Part shown: positions 47,741 through 57,438 of the stretch, one piece after another
Layout: every line of letters starts with the position of its first letter
Position numbering within the stretch: position 1 is the stretch's first letter
Origin: Akkermansiaceae bacterium
Lineage (GTDB): Bacteria; Verrucomicrobiota; Verrucomicrobiia; Verrucomicrobiales; Akkermansiaceae
NCBI GenBank assembly: GCA_903908495.1
Contig: CAIVSK010000088.1
Coordinates: 1-64,000, forward strand
DNA: 64,000 nucleotides
Direction: 5' to 3'
The notes under the pieces: generated by a model
What the model was told of the DNA's origin: nothing
Seen by the model: the letters and a program-made list of their open reading frames with translations, nothing else
Database searches by the model: none
Position numbers and translations under genes: made by a program

Positions 47741-49660
47741 TCAGTGGGCGATGGCCTGGGCCTGCTGTTTGAAAAGGTCGCCGAGTTCGTCGGCGGTAGG
47801 GGCGTTGACCAGATCGCGCAAATGGCCGAGGGCGTGCTCGTTGAGAAACTCGCGGACCCGCTCGGAATTGGCGAAGAGGTCCACTTCGATGAGGATTTTG
47901 GGTCCGGCCGGGGTGCTGATGACAGGATAGACCGGCTGGCTGGGCTTGTCGCCGGTGTTGGCGCGGACGGCGACGGTGGTCCAGGTGATGCCGTGGGCCA
48001 CGGCGATGACGGCGGCGGCGGATTTGGCTTTGCGGGCGCCGCTGATTTCGTAGCCGAGGTTGCGCAGCACGCGGGCCGGGCTTTTTTCGGGGTCGAGCCA
48101 GGCGGTGAGGGCGAGGGCGTCGGCAACGTTGCCGGCGCGGATGGCATTGAGCCAGGAGGCGACGAGCGAGCGGGCCTCGGATTCGGGCGGGGCGTTGCCT
48201 GCGAAGGGGGTGGCGAGGTGTGTGCTATTAGACAGGCAGCGTGTGCGCCAGGTGTCGGCCCAGCGTTTGGTCTCGCCGTCGGCCCAGGTTTTGGCGGCCA
48301 GCAGGTTGCCCTCGGCATCGTCGTCGGGCTGCAATCCGGCGAGCAGCTGCCAACCGGCGTCGGATTTTTCGAAGAAGAACACCCGCAGGTCGAGGCGGTC
48401 GGGTTCGCGCACCGAAAAATATTGGAAACTCGCGGCCGCTACCGAGTCGGTCGCGAAAAACCCCAAGGCTTGCGGGTGGCGGACGCAGGCGGGATCATGC
48501 AAGGCACCCCAAGCGCCGGCGGCCCGAGTGCAGCCGAGGCGCGCGGTCTTGTTGCTGCCGTCCAGATCGAGGATGGCGATGAGCGGCTGCATGGTCGGCG
48601 CGCGGAGGGCTTGGTCCAGGGCCTTGACGGCCTCCGTTGGCGATGCCAGCGGCTGCGCCGGGATGCTCCGGCGCAGGGCTGCCGGGTAGAGGGCGAAGCG
48701 CTTGTCGTCCTGATCGACGTCCGCAGCGGCGTCGGGGTGCGAGTCTTTGGTGGTGAAAAATGCGGGCGGCGGATCCACCTGCCAAAGGCCGTCGGCTTTT
48801 TTCGAGAGGTCCAATTCGACGAGTTCCAACTGCGGTTGGGTGGGGTTGCCAGGGGAGCCGGTGGGGTCGAGGCAAACGACGGAGATCGACGCGGCATCCT
48901 GGTCGACGACGCTGCGCAACACGTCCGGGGCGACGAGCAGGCGCCACGGACGCTTGACGGTCAGAGGCTCGGCTGCGGCGGCTTCGGCGGCTTGCAGGCG
49001 CGTGTTCCAAGCGTCGGGGAGCTGCGGTTGGAGTCCGCCTAACAAACCAAGCATGACCGGCAGTTGTTGCTTGGCGCAAGCCTCGAGGAAGCGCTGGCCG
49101 ACGGCGTCGGGTTCGAGTTGGCGCAAGGTCTCGGGCGGGAGATCGGCGGCGATGGCCTGGCGCATCCGGGCGGTGGTTTGTTGTTGGATGGCGTCGAGCT
49201 CGACGACCTGTTGCTCGAGCATCCATGCCTCGAGGGAGTCGAGGCGTTTGCGCAGGCCCGGGGCGTAGCCGACGCCGGTGTTGTCGAACGAGGCGAGGAC
49301 CGGGGCGGGCAGCCAGGTTTCGCCACGTTTGACGAGGGCCACGGCGAACACGCGGAGGCGGTTGGGATCGAAGCCGCCGACCTTGCGCACCAACACGGCG
49401 GCGAGGTTGTCATCGAGTTTGGCGGTGCTGGCCTCCAAGGTGCCATTGCCGAGGTCGGAGGCGTTGCGTTCCATGCGGCGGGCGATTTCGCGGCGCTTGG
49501 CTTCATCGGTATTGGCGGTGAGAGCGGTATCGCCGCCGGGCTCAAGGTTGAGCTTGCCGGCGCGGACCTTGTAGAGAAACTCGACGGCCACTTGGGCCGG
49601 TTCACGGGGACCGGCCAATGCCACCAGCGGCAATGCGAGCATCAGGTAAAGTGCTTTCAC
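47741..49660 (-). CDS. Exported protein of unknown function
   Basis: The 639-residue protein has a short signal peptide (MKALYLMLALPLVALAGPRE). No membrane segment or repeat is evident afterwards. It contains three similar-looking alpha/beta parts; each includes phrases such as PAQVAVEFLYKVRAGKLNL and ARSLVASWLNAIRAGNVADALAL, resembling the DUF4440/NTF2-like or lumazine-binding type of small domain. No family can be confidently named. It is followed by the DUF457-type gene on the same strand, though the latter is upstream in transcription. Confidence 0.65.
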   Translation of the reverse strand: MKALYLMLALPLVALAGPREPAQVAVEFLYKVRAGKLNLEPGGDTALTANTDEAKRREIARRMERNASDLGNGTLEASTAKLDDNLAAVLVRKVGGFDPNRLRVFAVALVKRGETWLPAPVLASFDNTGVGYAPGLRKRLDSLEAWMLEQQVVELDAIQQQTTARMRQAIAADLPPETLRQLEPDAVGQRFLEACAKQQLPVMLGLLGGLQPQLPDAWNTRLQAAEAAAAEPLTVKRPWRLLVAPDVLRSVVDQDAASISVVCLDPTGSPGNPTQPQLELVELDLSKKADGLWQVDPPPAFFTTKDSHPDAAADVDQDDKRFALYPAALRRSIPAQPLASPTEAVKALDQALRAPTMQPLIAILDLDGSNKTARLGCTRAAGAWGALHDPACVRHPQALGFFATDSVAAASFQYFSVREPDRLDLRVFFFEKSDAGWQLLAGLQPDDDAEGNLLAAKTWADGETKRWADTWRTRCLSNSTHLATPFAGNAPPESEARSLVASWLNAIRAGNVADALALTAWLDPEKSPARVLRNLGYEISGARKAKSAAAVIAVAHGITWTTVAVRANTGDKPSQPVYPVISTPAGPKILIEVDLFANSERVREFLNEHALGHLRDLVNAPTADELGDLFKQQAQAIAH

Positions 49661-49722
49661 TGGCGCAAATTATAGCAGGTCCGCCGCGCGGACGAAAGCC
49701 CGGATTGTGGGCAATTTCGCCT

Positions 49723-50835
49723 TCATTCCTCCACCCGCAGCAATTCCGGCAAGGCACCGGGCACCCCGGCCAAGCGCGGGATCGCCTCCCAGGCGTCGCG
49801 CTCGCCGAGCGTCCGTTGCAGCAGTCGGCGGGTCATTTGGCCGCCGTTTTTGGGCTCCGGGATGAGCGGTCGGAGCGGGTCGCCGGGGGCCTCCAACTCC
49901 AATTGCCAGGCCCGTTTGAGGCGGCTGTCGACCATGCCCTTGCGTTCGCCCCACAGCCGGTACTCGCCGCTGCGCAAGTCGGCCAGCCACACGCCGGACT
50001 TGTTAGATCGGGCGATCCACCAGCCGTCGGCGTAGTTTGCCACCCGTTTGGCCTCGCGGGTATCGGCCACCTTGGCAAAGGCCTGGCGGTTGCGCGGGTA
50101 AACCGTCCAGCGCAGCGGGGTGGAGTGCCACTCGAAGACGGAGCGGTAGCCGACCCAGACTTCGTCGCCGCGATCCACCAAGCCGCGCCACAGCAGGAGG
50201 TTCCACGGGGTGGGGGATTCCATCCGGCGCTCGAAAACGGTGCCGCGGCGGGCTAAATCCGCAGCAAACCCGGCTGATGCGGCCGATTTCGCCAGCACTG
50301 CGAGCGCCAAATAGCCGCCGCTCGCGCCCACGCCCCACCACCACCGGCGGCGGCGTTTGGCTTGCTCCTTCTTGCCGCCGCGCAGCCACACCAGACTCAG
50401 CAACATCACCACCAGCGGCAGCGCGAAGCAAACGTCGCCCGCTCCTAGCAACCCGAACGCCACCCGCGGCGCCGGCAACGGCCACAGCAGCTGCACACCC
50501 GGCAGCGCGAGGCTGTCGATGAGCAGACGGGCGGCACCCACCGCGGCGACCAACCCGCCGGCCTGGCGCCGGGTCACCTTGCCGTGCCGCCACAACTGGA
50601 CCAGCCAGCGGGGCAGCGCCAGGGTGAGTATCAGCAGCAGCAGCAGCGAGTGGCTTGCGGCGTCGGCAGACGCGAGCTTGGCGGACGTGGATAGAAACAG
50701 GCCCGTCAGCGCGTCGAGCCCATCCGGCGCGATGCCCAGCAGCGCGCCCCAGCCCAACGCCCGGTTGCCCATGCGCTTGGCGAGCATGATTTCTGCGAGC
50801 GCCGCGCCCACCGCCGCATGCGTGATCCAATTCAT
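49723..50835 (-). CDS. Membrane-bound YdjM/DUF457-family putative metal-dependent hydrolase
   Basis: The 370-residue protein starts MNWITHAAVGAALAE, with His-containing motifs THAAVG, ALLGIAPDGLDALTG and ASHSLLLLL. This spacing of His and Asp residues in membrane helices is typical of YdjM/LexA-regulated membrane hydrolases. About five membrane segments precede a soluble C-terminal domain of about 180 residues. ATG 50835 was chosen over 50859 by family start. It lies 62 bp upstream of the exported protein gene. Confidence 0.8.
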   Translation of the reverse strand: MNWITHAAVGAALAEIMLAKRMGNRALGWGALLGIAPDGLDALTGLFLSTSAKLASADAASHSLLLLLILTLALPRWLVQLWRHGKVTRRQAGGLVAAVGAARLLIDSLALPGVQLLWPLPAPRVAFGLLGAGDVCFALPLVVMLLSLVWLRGGKKEQAKRRRRWWWGVGASGGYLALAVLAKSAASAGFAADLARRGTVFERRMESPTPWNLLLWRGLVDRGDEVWVGYRSVFEWHSTPLRWTVYPRNRQAFAKVADTREAKRVANYADGWWIARSNKSGVWLADLRSGEYRLWGERKGMVDSRLKRAWQLELEAPGDPLRPLIPEPKNGGQMTRRLLQRTLGERDAWEAIPRLAGVPGALPELLRVEE

Positions 50836-51059
50836 CCCGCGCCAGCTGTTCCCGGCCATGCCCGATCCGTCAACTGGAAATTGGCAAAATGCCCCACGAC
50901 GCGGGATTTTGCTCCAAATGTTGAAAGTTTCGATTGCGTTGTGCGTCTGATGGACGGTAAACTTATCTCAGGCATTGTCACTAGGTGGCGCTGTCGGGTG
51001 TAGTGACCAAGTGGATACTCGATACCTACTTGGGCTTGATTTCGACCCCCAAAACCCGC

Positions 51060-54000
51060 ATGAAATTACCATTCAAGGGCCGCCGGCCCAGGGCTTTCGC
51101 CTTAGTCATCACCTTGGCGCTGATGGTGCTTCTCACGCTCATCGTGGTCGGTTTATTGTCACTTTCCAGCGTCGCGCTGAGGACTTCGACCCAAGGCGAG
51201 GCGATGGCCACGGCGCGGGCCAATGCGCGGCTGGCCCTGATGTTGGCGCTGGGTGAACTCCAGCGCAGCGCCGGCCCGGACCAACGCGTCACCGCGCGGG
51301 CCGATATCCTCGATGACAAAATCGCCAACCCGAAAATCACGGGCGTGTGGGAGTCGTTGGAGATCAAGGCGAGTGCGCCACCGTCGGCGGACACCTATAA
51401 GATGGCGGCCAAGGATGCGAAGTTCCGCGCCTGGCTGGTGTCCTACCCCGATCCGGCGACCTCCCGCAAGGCCGCCTTTGCCCACTCGGCGGTGAGTTCT
51501 CCGGTGACGCTGTGGGGCAGCGGCAGTGTCGGTGCCAAGGCCAGCGCCAGAGATTGGGTGAGCGCAACGAAGGTGGCGCTCGTCGCCGCGGGCCGCACGG
51601 CCCCAAGCGGGGCCTTGGCGTGGGCGGTGCTCGACGAGGGCCTCAAGGCGCGCGTCAACACGCCCTACATCGACGGGGCCACCGCGGTGGCCGCCAAAAC
51701 CGTGCAACTCGGCGCTGGCGAGCGCCCCGGCGTCGAGTTCATCGACGGGTTTTCCGGCATGAATCGCCAGCTGTTTGACAAGGACAAGCCGGAGTTCGCC
51801 ACCATTGAAAAAGGTATCAGCCGCCTCAATTACGGCCTGGTCGGGCAGAAGCTTGGCAAAGTCACCCGCGAGGCGTTGCAGGCCGTGACGCATGACATCA
51901 CCACCCAATCCATCGGTCTGTTCACCGACACCGCGCACGGCGGCTTCAAGCAGGATTTCCACTTGCTGACCAACACGACGACCCTGCCGACGATCTATCA
52001 GGGCAAGGGGATTTACGCCACCCGGCTGGGGATGAGTGCGGCCGCGGCACCCTCCGATCCGCCGTGGGCGTCGATCCTGCAATTCAGCCGCTTGTATCGT
52101 GACAAGCTGCTCAAGGACGCCAGCGGTGTGCCCTATCTCAAGGCCCAGTGGCCAGGCGGATGGCAGGCTGCCACCGGCACGGCCCCGTCGCTCACGGTCA
52201 ACCGTGCGCCGCCGCCCGGGGTTGTGCTGCTGCCGACGCTGGCCAAAGTCCAGATGCTCTTCAGCCTGATCGGGCACGATCTCTACAGCTACCCGCCGCC
52301 GGTCGGCAGCGTGATCCCGCCGGATGCGCCGGGATTGCACTTTCCGCAGTGTGACCATTTCCGCGGGACGCCATTTTGTTATGACCTGCACCTGCTCTAC
52401 ACGCCCATTGTCACGCTCCACAACCCATACAACGTGGCGCTCGATTGCAGCGATTTGCGGGTGCAATTTCTCAACGTGCCCTTTGCGATGCAGGTGTTCC
52501 GCAACGGTCTGCCGCAAAGCAACGGCCTGGTGCCCTTGGAGATGATGTATGCCTTAAATGACCACGGTGAGACCAGCAAGGTTTTCGGCATGAATTTGAA
52601 GAGCAAGGGCACCGACGGCAAGCCCGGGGCGGCTGCCTTCCGGCTGCTGCCCGGTGAAGTCAAAGTGTTCTCGCCCTACATCGATCCGACCCGCTCGTAT
52701 GCCGACGAATTCAGCGGCGGGCGCCAGTATTGGGACATTTATGTGAGCACCCATATCACCGATAACATCGACTCCATCCCCGGTTGGCGGGGCGACGGCA
52801 TCGGCTTCGACTGCGACTGGTTGGCGGGCAGCCAAGCGGTGGACGGTCTCGCCGCCAACGGCCACTGGAGTTCCTGTTATGGCTTGGCCAGGGACGACCT
52901 CATCCACGTCCTCTTCGCGCCCTTGAGCATCCCGCTCAGCAATAACAAGTTTGTCGTGCAGATGTCCTCCGCCAGCGGCGGTTCGGGCGGCACCCCGGCG
53001 GTCATCAGTGCCATCGAAATCAATTATGAATCGCCCACCGGGCTGCAGGACTTCATCATCGGTAAAGCTGGCACCCTGCGCTATCCCAAGACCGGCACGG
53101 TCCGCGGGGTGGACATGGTGGACCATTCGACGACGCCGATTCGCGACTACGTCCATCCCAAACCTTTCGCCATGCTCAGCGTGCAGGCCAAGACCACGTC
53201 CGGCGCTCGCGATGCCAGCAACGAGGACGGCACCCTGGCCACCAAGCCGTGGAGTTTCGCCCACGCGGTTGCGGCGGTGTCGTCGCAGAAGATCCCCACC
53301 GAGCACCCGGCCAACCAATCCCACGAAATCGACCTGCAACTCCTCGAAAAGGGAGCCTCCAACCTGGTGCAGGTCGATCCGCAGGACCGCGGCAATTTCA
53401 TCTCCGGCCACACGCCCTTCAACGGCATCAAGTTCGGCGGCCTCTACGATATTCCGCTCGCCCCGCTGCAAAACTTCGCCTCCCTCAACGGCGCCAACCC
53501 CGGCGGTGCCTCCGGCTACCTGCCGCGTTTTGCCCAACCCATCGGCAATTCCTGGGCCCATCCGCTCATCAACCCGGCCAAACTCACCGAGGTCAATAGC
53601 TCCGGCAATTACCTCGATCATTCGTTTTTGCTCAATCTCGCGTTTTACGACAGCTTCTATTTTTCCGGTCTGGCGGCCCAGAGCGGGCCGTTTGGCAACG
53701 GCAAAGCCACCGCCGCCCTGGCCACCGACTTTGCCGCCGGCAAGCCGCTGGACGACCCGCGCCTGCAGCTGCATTTGCCTAACAACCGTCCCGCCTCTGA
53801 TCTGGCGGCCGAGGTGGCCAAGGCCGACGCCTACACCCGCATCGCCGCCTGGCAATTGATGCAGGGGGCGTTCAACATCAACTCCACTTCCGTCCTGGCG
53901 TGGAAGGCGATGCTGGCGTCCATTCACGATTCGCAGGCACTGGTCAACCAACTCAACAAGTCCGCCCAGCCGCCGGGCTCGAAACTCGTCACCCTCGGAG

Positions 54001-54674
54001 CCGAGAAAAAATCCGAGGCGCGCATCAGCCGCTTCCGCCTGCCGGCATCTGTTTCGGCGGCGGGTGGTGGTGATCCGCGCGACGGCTATTGGCTCGGCCC
54101 GCGCGAATACACGGATCACCAGTTGCAGGCACTCGCCGAAAGCATCGTCAAGCAGGTCCGCCTGCGCGGCCCGTTCCTGTCGATGGCCGAATTTGTCAAC
54201 CGCCAGCTCGGCACCGCCCAGACGGCCCAATGCGGCGCCATGCAGCAAGCCATCGATGACACCGCACTCAACCAGGGCATCGCCGTGGATCCCGCCGTCA
54301 ACGCCGGCTATGAAATCGCCGCCGCCGCCGTGGCCAAGTACAAGTATGCGAATGCGCTGGCCGGCATCGGCCCGAGTTATCAAGGCGCACCGGGGTATCT
54401 GACCCAGGCGGACCTGCTCAACGTGTTAGGCAATGCCGCCACGCCACGCTCGGACACCTTCACCATCCGCGGCTACGGCGAGGCGCGCGACCCTGCCGGC
54501 AAGATTCTGGCCAAGACCACCTGCGAGGCGGTGGTGCAACGCTTCCCTGAGTGGGTCGATCCGGCCGACCCGGTCGAAACCGCCCCGGACAAGCTCACCA
54601 GTCAGCCTAACAAGAACTTCGGCCGCCGTTTTGTCATCACCTCGCTGCGCTGGCTCAGCCCGAACGAAATTTAG
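51060..54674 (+). CDS. Giant pilin-like protein, Verru_Chthon cassette protein A type
   Basis: The 1204-residue protein starts with a type IV prepilin-like leader and helix: basic MKLPFKGRRPRAF followed by ALVITLALMVLLTLIVVGLLSLSSVALR. It then has a very long exported domain, unlike the 150-200 residues of normal pilins. The helix motif FALVITL and size match 'Verru_Chthon cassette protein A' in Verrucomicrobia, which usually accompanies cassette genes B-D encoding other pilin-like proteins. No such companions are adjacent. A C-terminal region resembles PilX/GspK helical parts (AEFVNRQLG, YLTQADLLNVLG). The function is unknown, with surface display or secretion inferred. Confidence 0.8.
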   Translation: MKLPFKGRRPRAFALVITLALMVLLTLIVVGLLSLSSVALRTSTQGEAMATARANARLALMLALGELQRSAGPDQRVTARADILDDKIANPKITGVWESLEIKASAPPSADTYKMAAKDAKFRAWLVSYPDPATSRKAAFAHSAVSSPVTLWGSGSVGAKASARDWVSATKVALVAAGRTAPSGALAWAVLDEGLKARVNTPYIDGATAVAAKTVQLGAGERPGVEFIDGFSGMNRQLFDKDKPEFATIEKGISRLNYGLVGQKLGKVTREALQAVTHDITTQSIGLFTDTAHGGFKQDFHLLTNTTTLPTIYQGKGIYATRLGMSAAAAPSDPPWASILQFSRLYRDKLLKDASGVPYLKAQWPGGWQAATGTAPSLTVNRAPPPGVVLLPTLAKVQMLFSLIGHDLYSYPPPVGSVIPPDAPGLHFPQCDHFRGTPFCYDLHLLYTPIVTLHNPYNVALDCSDLRVQFLNVPFAMQVFRNGLPQSNGLVPLEMMYALNDHGETSKVFGMNLKSKGTDGKPGAAAFRLLPGEVKVFSPYIDPTRSYADEFSGGRQYWDIYVSTHITDNIDSIPGWRGDGIGFDCDWLAGSQAVDGLAANGHWSSCYGLARDDLIHVLFAPLSIPLSNNKFVVQMSSASGGSGGTPAVISAIEINYESPTGLQDFIIGKAGTLRYPKTGTVRGVDMVDHSTTPIRDYVHPKPFAMLSVQAKTTSGARDASNEDGTLATKPWSFAHAVAAVSSQKIPTEHPANQSHEIDLQLLEKGASNLVQVDPQDRGNFISGHTPFNGIKFGGLYDIPLAPLQNFASLNGANPGGASGYLPRFAQPIGNSWAHPLINPAKLTEVNSSGNYLDHSFLLNLAFYDSFYFSGLAAQSGPFGNGKATAALATDFAAGKPLDDPRLQLHLPNNRPASDLAAEVAKADAYTRIAAWQLMQGAFNINSTSVLAWKAMLASIHDSQALVNQLNKSAQPPGSKLVTLGAEKKSEARISRFRLPASVSAAGGGDPRDGYWLGPREYTDHQLQALAESIVKQVRLRGPFLSMAEFVNRQLGTAQTAQCGAMQQAIDDTALNQGIAVDPAVNAGYEIAAAAVAKYKYANALAGIGPSYQGAPGYLTQADLLNVLGNAATPRSDTFTIRGYGEARDPAGKILAKTTCEAVVQRFPEWVDPADPVETAPDKLTSQPNKNFGRRFVITSLRWLSPNEI

Positions 54675-54758
54675 GCTTTGCCCAACTCTCACCATGAGAT
54701 GAAGGCACGAATCGGTCCTTGGAGTGCTTTGCGGGGGCTGACCGTCGTGTTGGCTAGC

Positions 54759-54790
54759 AAAAACCCCCGTCCGGCGGGGCCGGGCGGGGG
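54759..54790 (-). terminator. Rho-independent terminator after the RRM protein gene
   Basis: Read leftward, CCCCCGCCCGG pairs with CCGGACGGGGG around a five-base loop and is followed by five T residues. It lies 33 bases after the stop codon of the RNA-binding protein gene and also faces the convergent pseudopilin gene. Confidence 0.85.
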
Positions 54791-54823
54791 TGGTTGGGAA
54801 TGCGCTGAGGCGCGACTGGTGGG

Positions 54824-55849
54824 TTAGACCAGCGTCGCTTTGATCTCCTCAGTGGCTTCGGCTGCCACGGGTAGCGGACTGGCCGCTGCCGCAGGCTCGT
54901 GAACCGGCGTGGGTTCGATGATGGTGGTGATCTCCGTCGTGGCCTCGAGGCTCTCGGCGGTCACTGTGGGTGATTCCTCCGTGCTGGCAACTGCGGCCGG
55001 GGTGGCGACGACCGGGGCCGGACGCGGGCGGCGCTCGGGGCGCTCGGGGCGCTCCGGACGATCATCGCGTTCTTCCTTGTCTTCGCGCTCATCCATGCCC
55101 TTGGATTGGGCACCGGAGACGGTCAGCTTGCGGCCCATAAAGGGCTGGTCGTGAAGCACTTCCACGGCGCGCTTGGCTTCGTCCACGTGGAGCATTTCCA
55201 CAAAGCCGTAACCTTTCGAGCGGTGGGTGCTGCGGTTGTAGACGATTTCCACGTTGCGCACCCCGCCGATCCCTTTGAAGAGATCCTGCAGGTCGCTTTC
55301 CGAGACATCGTACGACAGGTTGCCAACGTAGACCCGCGGGGATTCCACGCTGCCGCGCTCACCTCCACGGTTGCGCTCGCCGCCGCGCGGCCCGCGCTCC
55401 TGGCTCCGCTCCCGCTGGCGTTCGCCGTCGCGGCGCTCGCTATCGCGGCGCTCGCCGCCGGCATCCGCTTCACCTTCGCCGGTGCGCACGTTGCGGGTGT
55501 TGGATTTTACCTTTGGTTCAAGCGCCGGGCGGGCGGCTTCGGGTGGGCGGGCGGGACGGACGGGCGGACGGGCCGGTGCCTTGAAGACGCCGATGCCGAC
55601 GAGTTGGAGCAATTTTTGCCACCACTTCAGTTTGGGTGGGGCATGCTTGCGCAGCGGTGCGGCGTTCGGGTTGGCGGGGGCGTTGGGATTGCGACCCTGT
55701 GACTGGCTGCGGTTATCGCGGTCATAGGAGGAATCGCGGCCCTGGCCGCGGCTGCCCTGTTGGTTGTTATTGCGTCGGTTTTGGCCGCCGCGTGAGCGGC
55801 GTCGTTTGGGGTCTCCCGGAGTGTGGGAGTGTTGTGTTGCATTCGACAT
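54824..55849 (-). CDS. RNA-binding protein with a single RRM domain and charged tails
   Basis: The 341-residue protein has an RRM at about residues 170-245 with RNP2 VYVGNL and RNP1 KGYGFVEM, giving a canonical beta-alpha-beta RNA-binding surface. The N-terminal 165 residues are Arg/Asn/Gly/Glu-rich, with SR- and RGG-like stretches (GGQNRRNNNQQGSRGQGRD). The C-terminal 90 are Glu/Pro/Ala-rich. Bacterial RRM proteins of this kind exist in Cyanobacteria and PVC bacteria, usually shorter. Low-complexity flanks suggest condensate-type behaviour, but this is inference. Confidence 0.9.
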   Translation of the reverse strand: MSNATQHSHTPGDPKRRRSRGGQNRRNNNQQGSRGQGRDSSYDRDNRSQSQGRNPNAPANPNAAPLRKHAPPKLKWWQKLLQLVGIGVFKAPARPPVRPARPPEAARPALEPKVKSNTRNVRTGEGEADAGGERRDSERRDGERQRERSQERGPRGGERNRGGERGSVESPRVYVGNLSYDVSESDLQDLFKGIGGVRNVEIVYNRSTHRSKGYGFVEMLHVDEAKRAVEVLHDQPFMGRKLTVSGAQSKGMDEREDKEERDDRPERPERPERRPRPAPVVATPAAVASTEESPTVTAESLEATTEITTIIEPTPVHEPAAAASPLPVAAEATEEIKATLV

Positions 55850-56491
55850 GGTTTAGCATGGGTGTCGTGGTTTCAGGCGGCCCGGCGCGGCGGGCGGAGA
55901 TGCCCGGCGAAGCTGGTATGGACCTGCGTGCTGACCAATCTGCGCCAACCGCCGGCTTATTGGTGCCGGGGTGAGGTTCCGCTGCGGTGCGGAGTGGACA
56001 TCACCAAGGTTGGAGCTGATCGGCTTGCGCCGCCGCCCGTTTGAGACAAGAAGTTCCGGTTTCCGTGACGCCATCCGGTCGGTGTCACCCGGTTGCGGGT
56101 GCAAGGCGGAAGGCTAGAGGCCGGATGCGGGCAGCGGAGGGAGGGAAAATCCTGCTCGAAAAAAGCCTAGGGGGTTTTGCGGCTTTGGCAAGAACGATCG
56201 CCGCGGAAGCTCAAAAACTTCCCTCGCCGTCCATGGCAGCGGCTCTCGCGCTCATGAGCCCAACCGGGTATTTTCAGGCCATTTTATGGAGCACGATTTT
56301 CAATTCAATCGCAAAAGGGCCTGCTGGGTTTCAATCCAACCGCCCTGGCGCCCCGCCGCGGGACCGTTCATTAGGGATTGCCATGGGCTGCGGGGCGGGT
56401 GATGCTGGTGGTGCCATCTGCGCCACGGCCTGTTCTAACATGCCTGCCGGGTTCGGCTGTTGGAAACCCGCCCCGCCACCCACTCCCAGCC
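55850..56491. other. 642-bp stretch without a recognised gene
   Basis: Open frames exist but lack protein-like composition and start signals. A perfect short hairpin CACCCG-GTTG-CGGGTG is at 56086-56101, with GTGAC...GTCAC arms just before it. The region presumably holds the promoters of the leftward RRM gene and the rightward PHP-like gene. An A/T-rich part near 56270-56330 has the lowest G+C content here. Nothing else is seen. Confidence 0.5.
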
Positions 56492-57388
56492 ATGCGCGCC
56501 CTGCCACTGTTTCTCACCTGCCTGTCCGTCGCCCTGCTGCAAGCCGGGGAGCCGCCATACCTCTACCCGCAAACCGACGCCTTTAAGCAGGACCTCGCAG
56601 CCGCCCGGCTGAAGGGGCTTTCCCTAACTGATTACCACATTCACATCCGCGGCGGCATGACCCTGGAGAAGGCCGGGCTGCGCCAGGAGCACAGCGGCAT
56701 CCGCAGCGCCGTGCTGGAGAACTTCGGCCGCGAGTGGCCGCTGTGCGACACCCCCACGCTCAAGGCCTTCATCGACCTCCATTCACAGCCGCTGCCTAAC
56801 GGCCAGCGCCTGCCCGTCGGCATCCAGGTCAACGACCGCGACTGGTTCAAACAGATCGATCAGGCCCAGTTCCAGCGTCTCGACTACGTTCTGGCCGACA
56901 CCATGATCATGGGCGTCACCGGCGAGGGCAAGCCGCGCCGGTTGTGGTTGCCCGAGGTGACCATTGCCGATCCCGAGGCGTGGATGCAGGAGTATCTGGC
57001 CCACAACCTGCGCATTCTCGACGAGCCGATTTCGATCCTGGCCAATCCGACCTACCTGCCGCCCTGCATCGCCCACCTCTACGACCAGTTGTGGACAGAG
57101 GCCCGCATGCGCCAGATCATCGCCAAGGCGGTGGCCAAGGGCGTCGCGCTGGAAATTCAGGCCGGTTCGGACTTTCCGAAACCCGATTTTCTCAGGCTCG
57201 CCAAGGGCATGGGCGCAAAATTCTCGTTCGGCACCAACAACTTCGACGACAAGACCAAGGATCTCGCGCGCTGGTTCCAAGCCATCGCCCTGCTCGACCT
57301 CCAGCCCGCCGACCTCGCCGCGCCCAAGTTGGCCACTCTCCCGCCCGCGCCGACCCTGGACCTTCCATCCGCTGGTCCTCACAATTAG
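56492..57388 (+). CDS. Exported PHP-like metal-dependent protein
   Basis: The 298-residue protein has a signal peptide (MRALPLFLTCLSVALLQAG). Then KGLSLTDYHIHIRGGMTLEKA follows, where HIH is the first metal-binding motif of PHP/amidohydrolase-type barrels. It continues to LEIQAGSDFPKPDFLRLAKGMGAKFSFGTNNFDD, which matches the later strand region of PHP proteins. Some usual His ligands between these are not evident. Likely a periplasmic metal-dependent hydrolase; the substrate is unknown. Confidence 0.72.
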   Translation: MRALPLFLTCLSVALLQAGEPPYLYPQTDAFKQDLAAARLKGLSLTDYHIHIRGGMTLEKAGLRQEHSGIRSAVLENFGREWPLCDTPTLKAFIDLHSQPLPNGQRLPVGIQVNDRDWFKQIDQAQFQRLDYVLADTMIMGVTGEGKPRRLWLPEVTIADPEAWMQEYLAHNLRILDEPISILANPTYLPPCIAHLYDQLWTEARMRQIIAKAVAKGVALEIQAGSDFPKPDFLRLAKGMGAKFSFGTNNFDDKTKDLARWFQAIALLDLQPADLAAPKLATLPPAPTLDLPSAGPHN

Positions 57389-57438
57389 AAATTGCATCGC
57401 ACGTCAAATCGGCTATCGTACCAGGGTTGGAGTGTACG

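Noticed and set aside
56041-56491. Open frame in the long gap before the PHP-like gene
   Set aside because: Its composition is not protein-like, no start signal is evident, and it runs into the signal-peptide region of the next gene in another frame.
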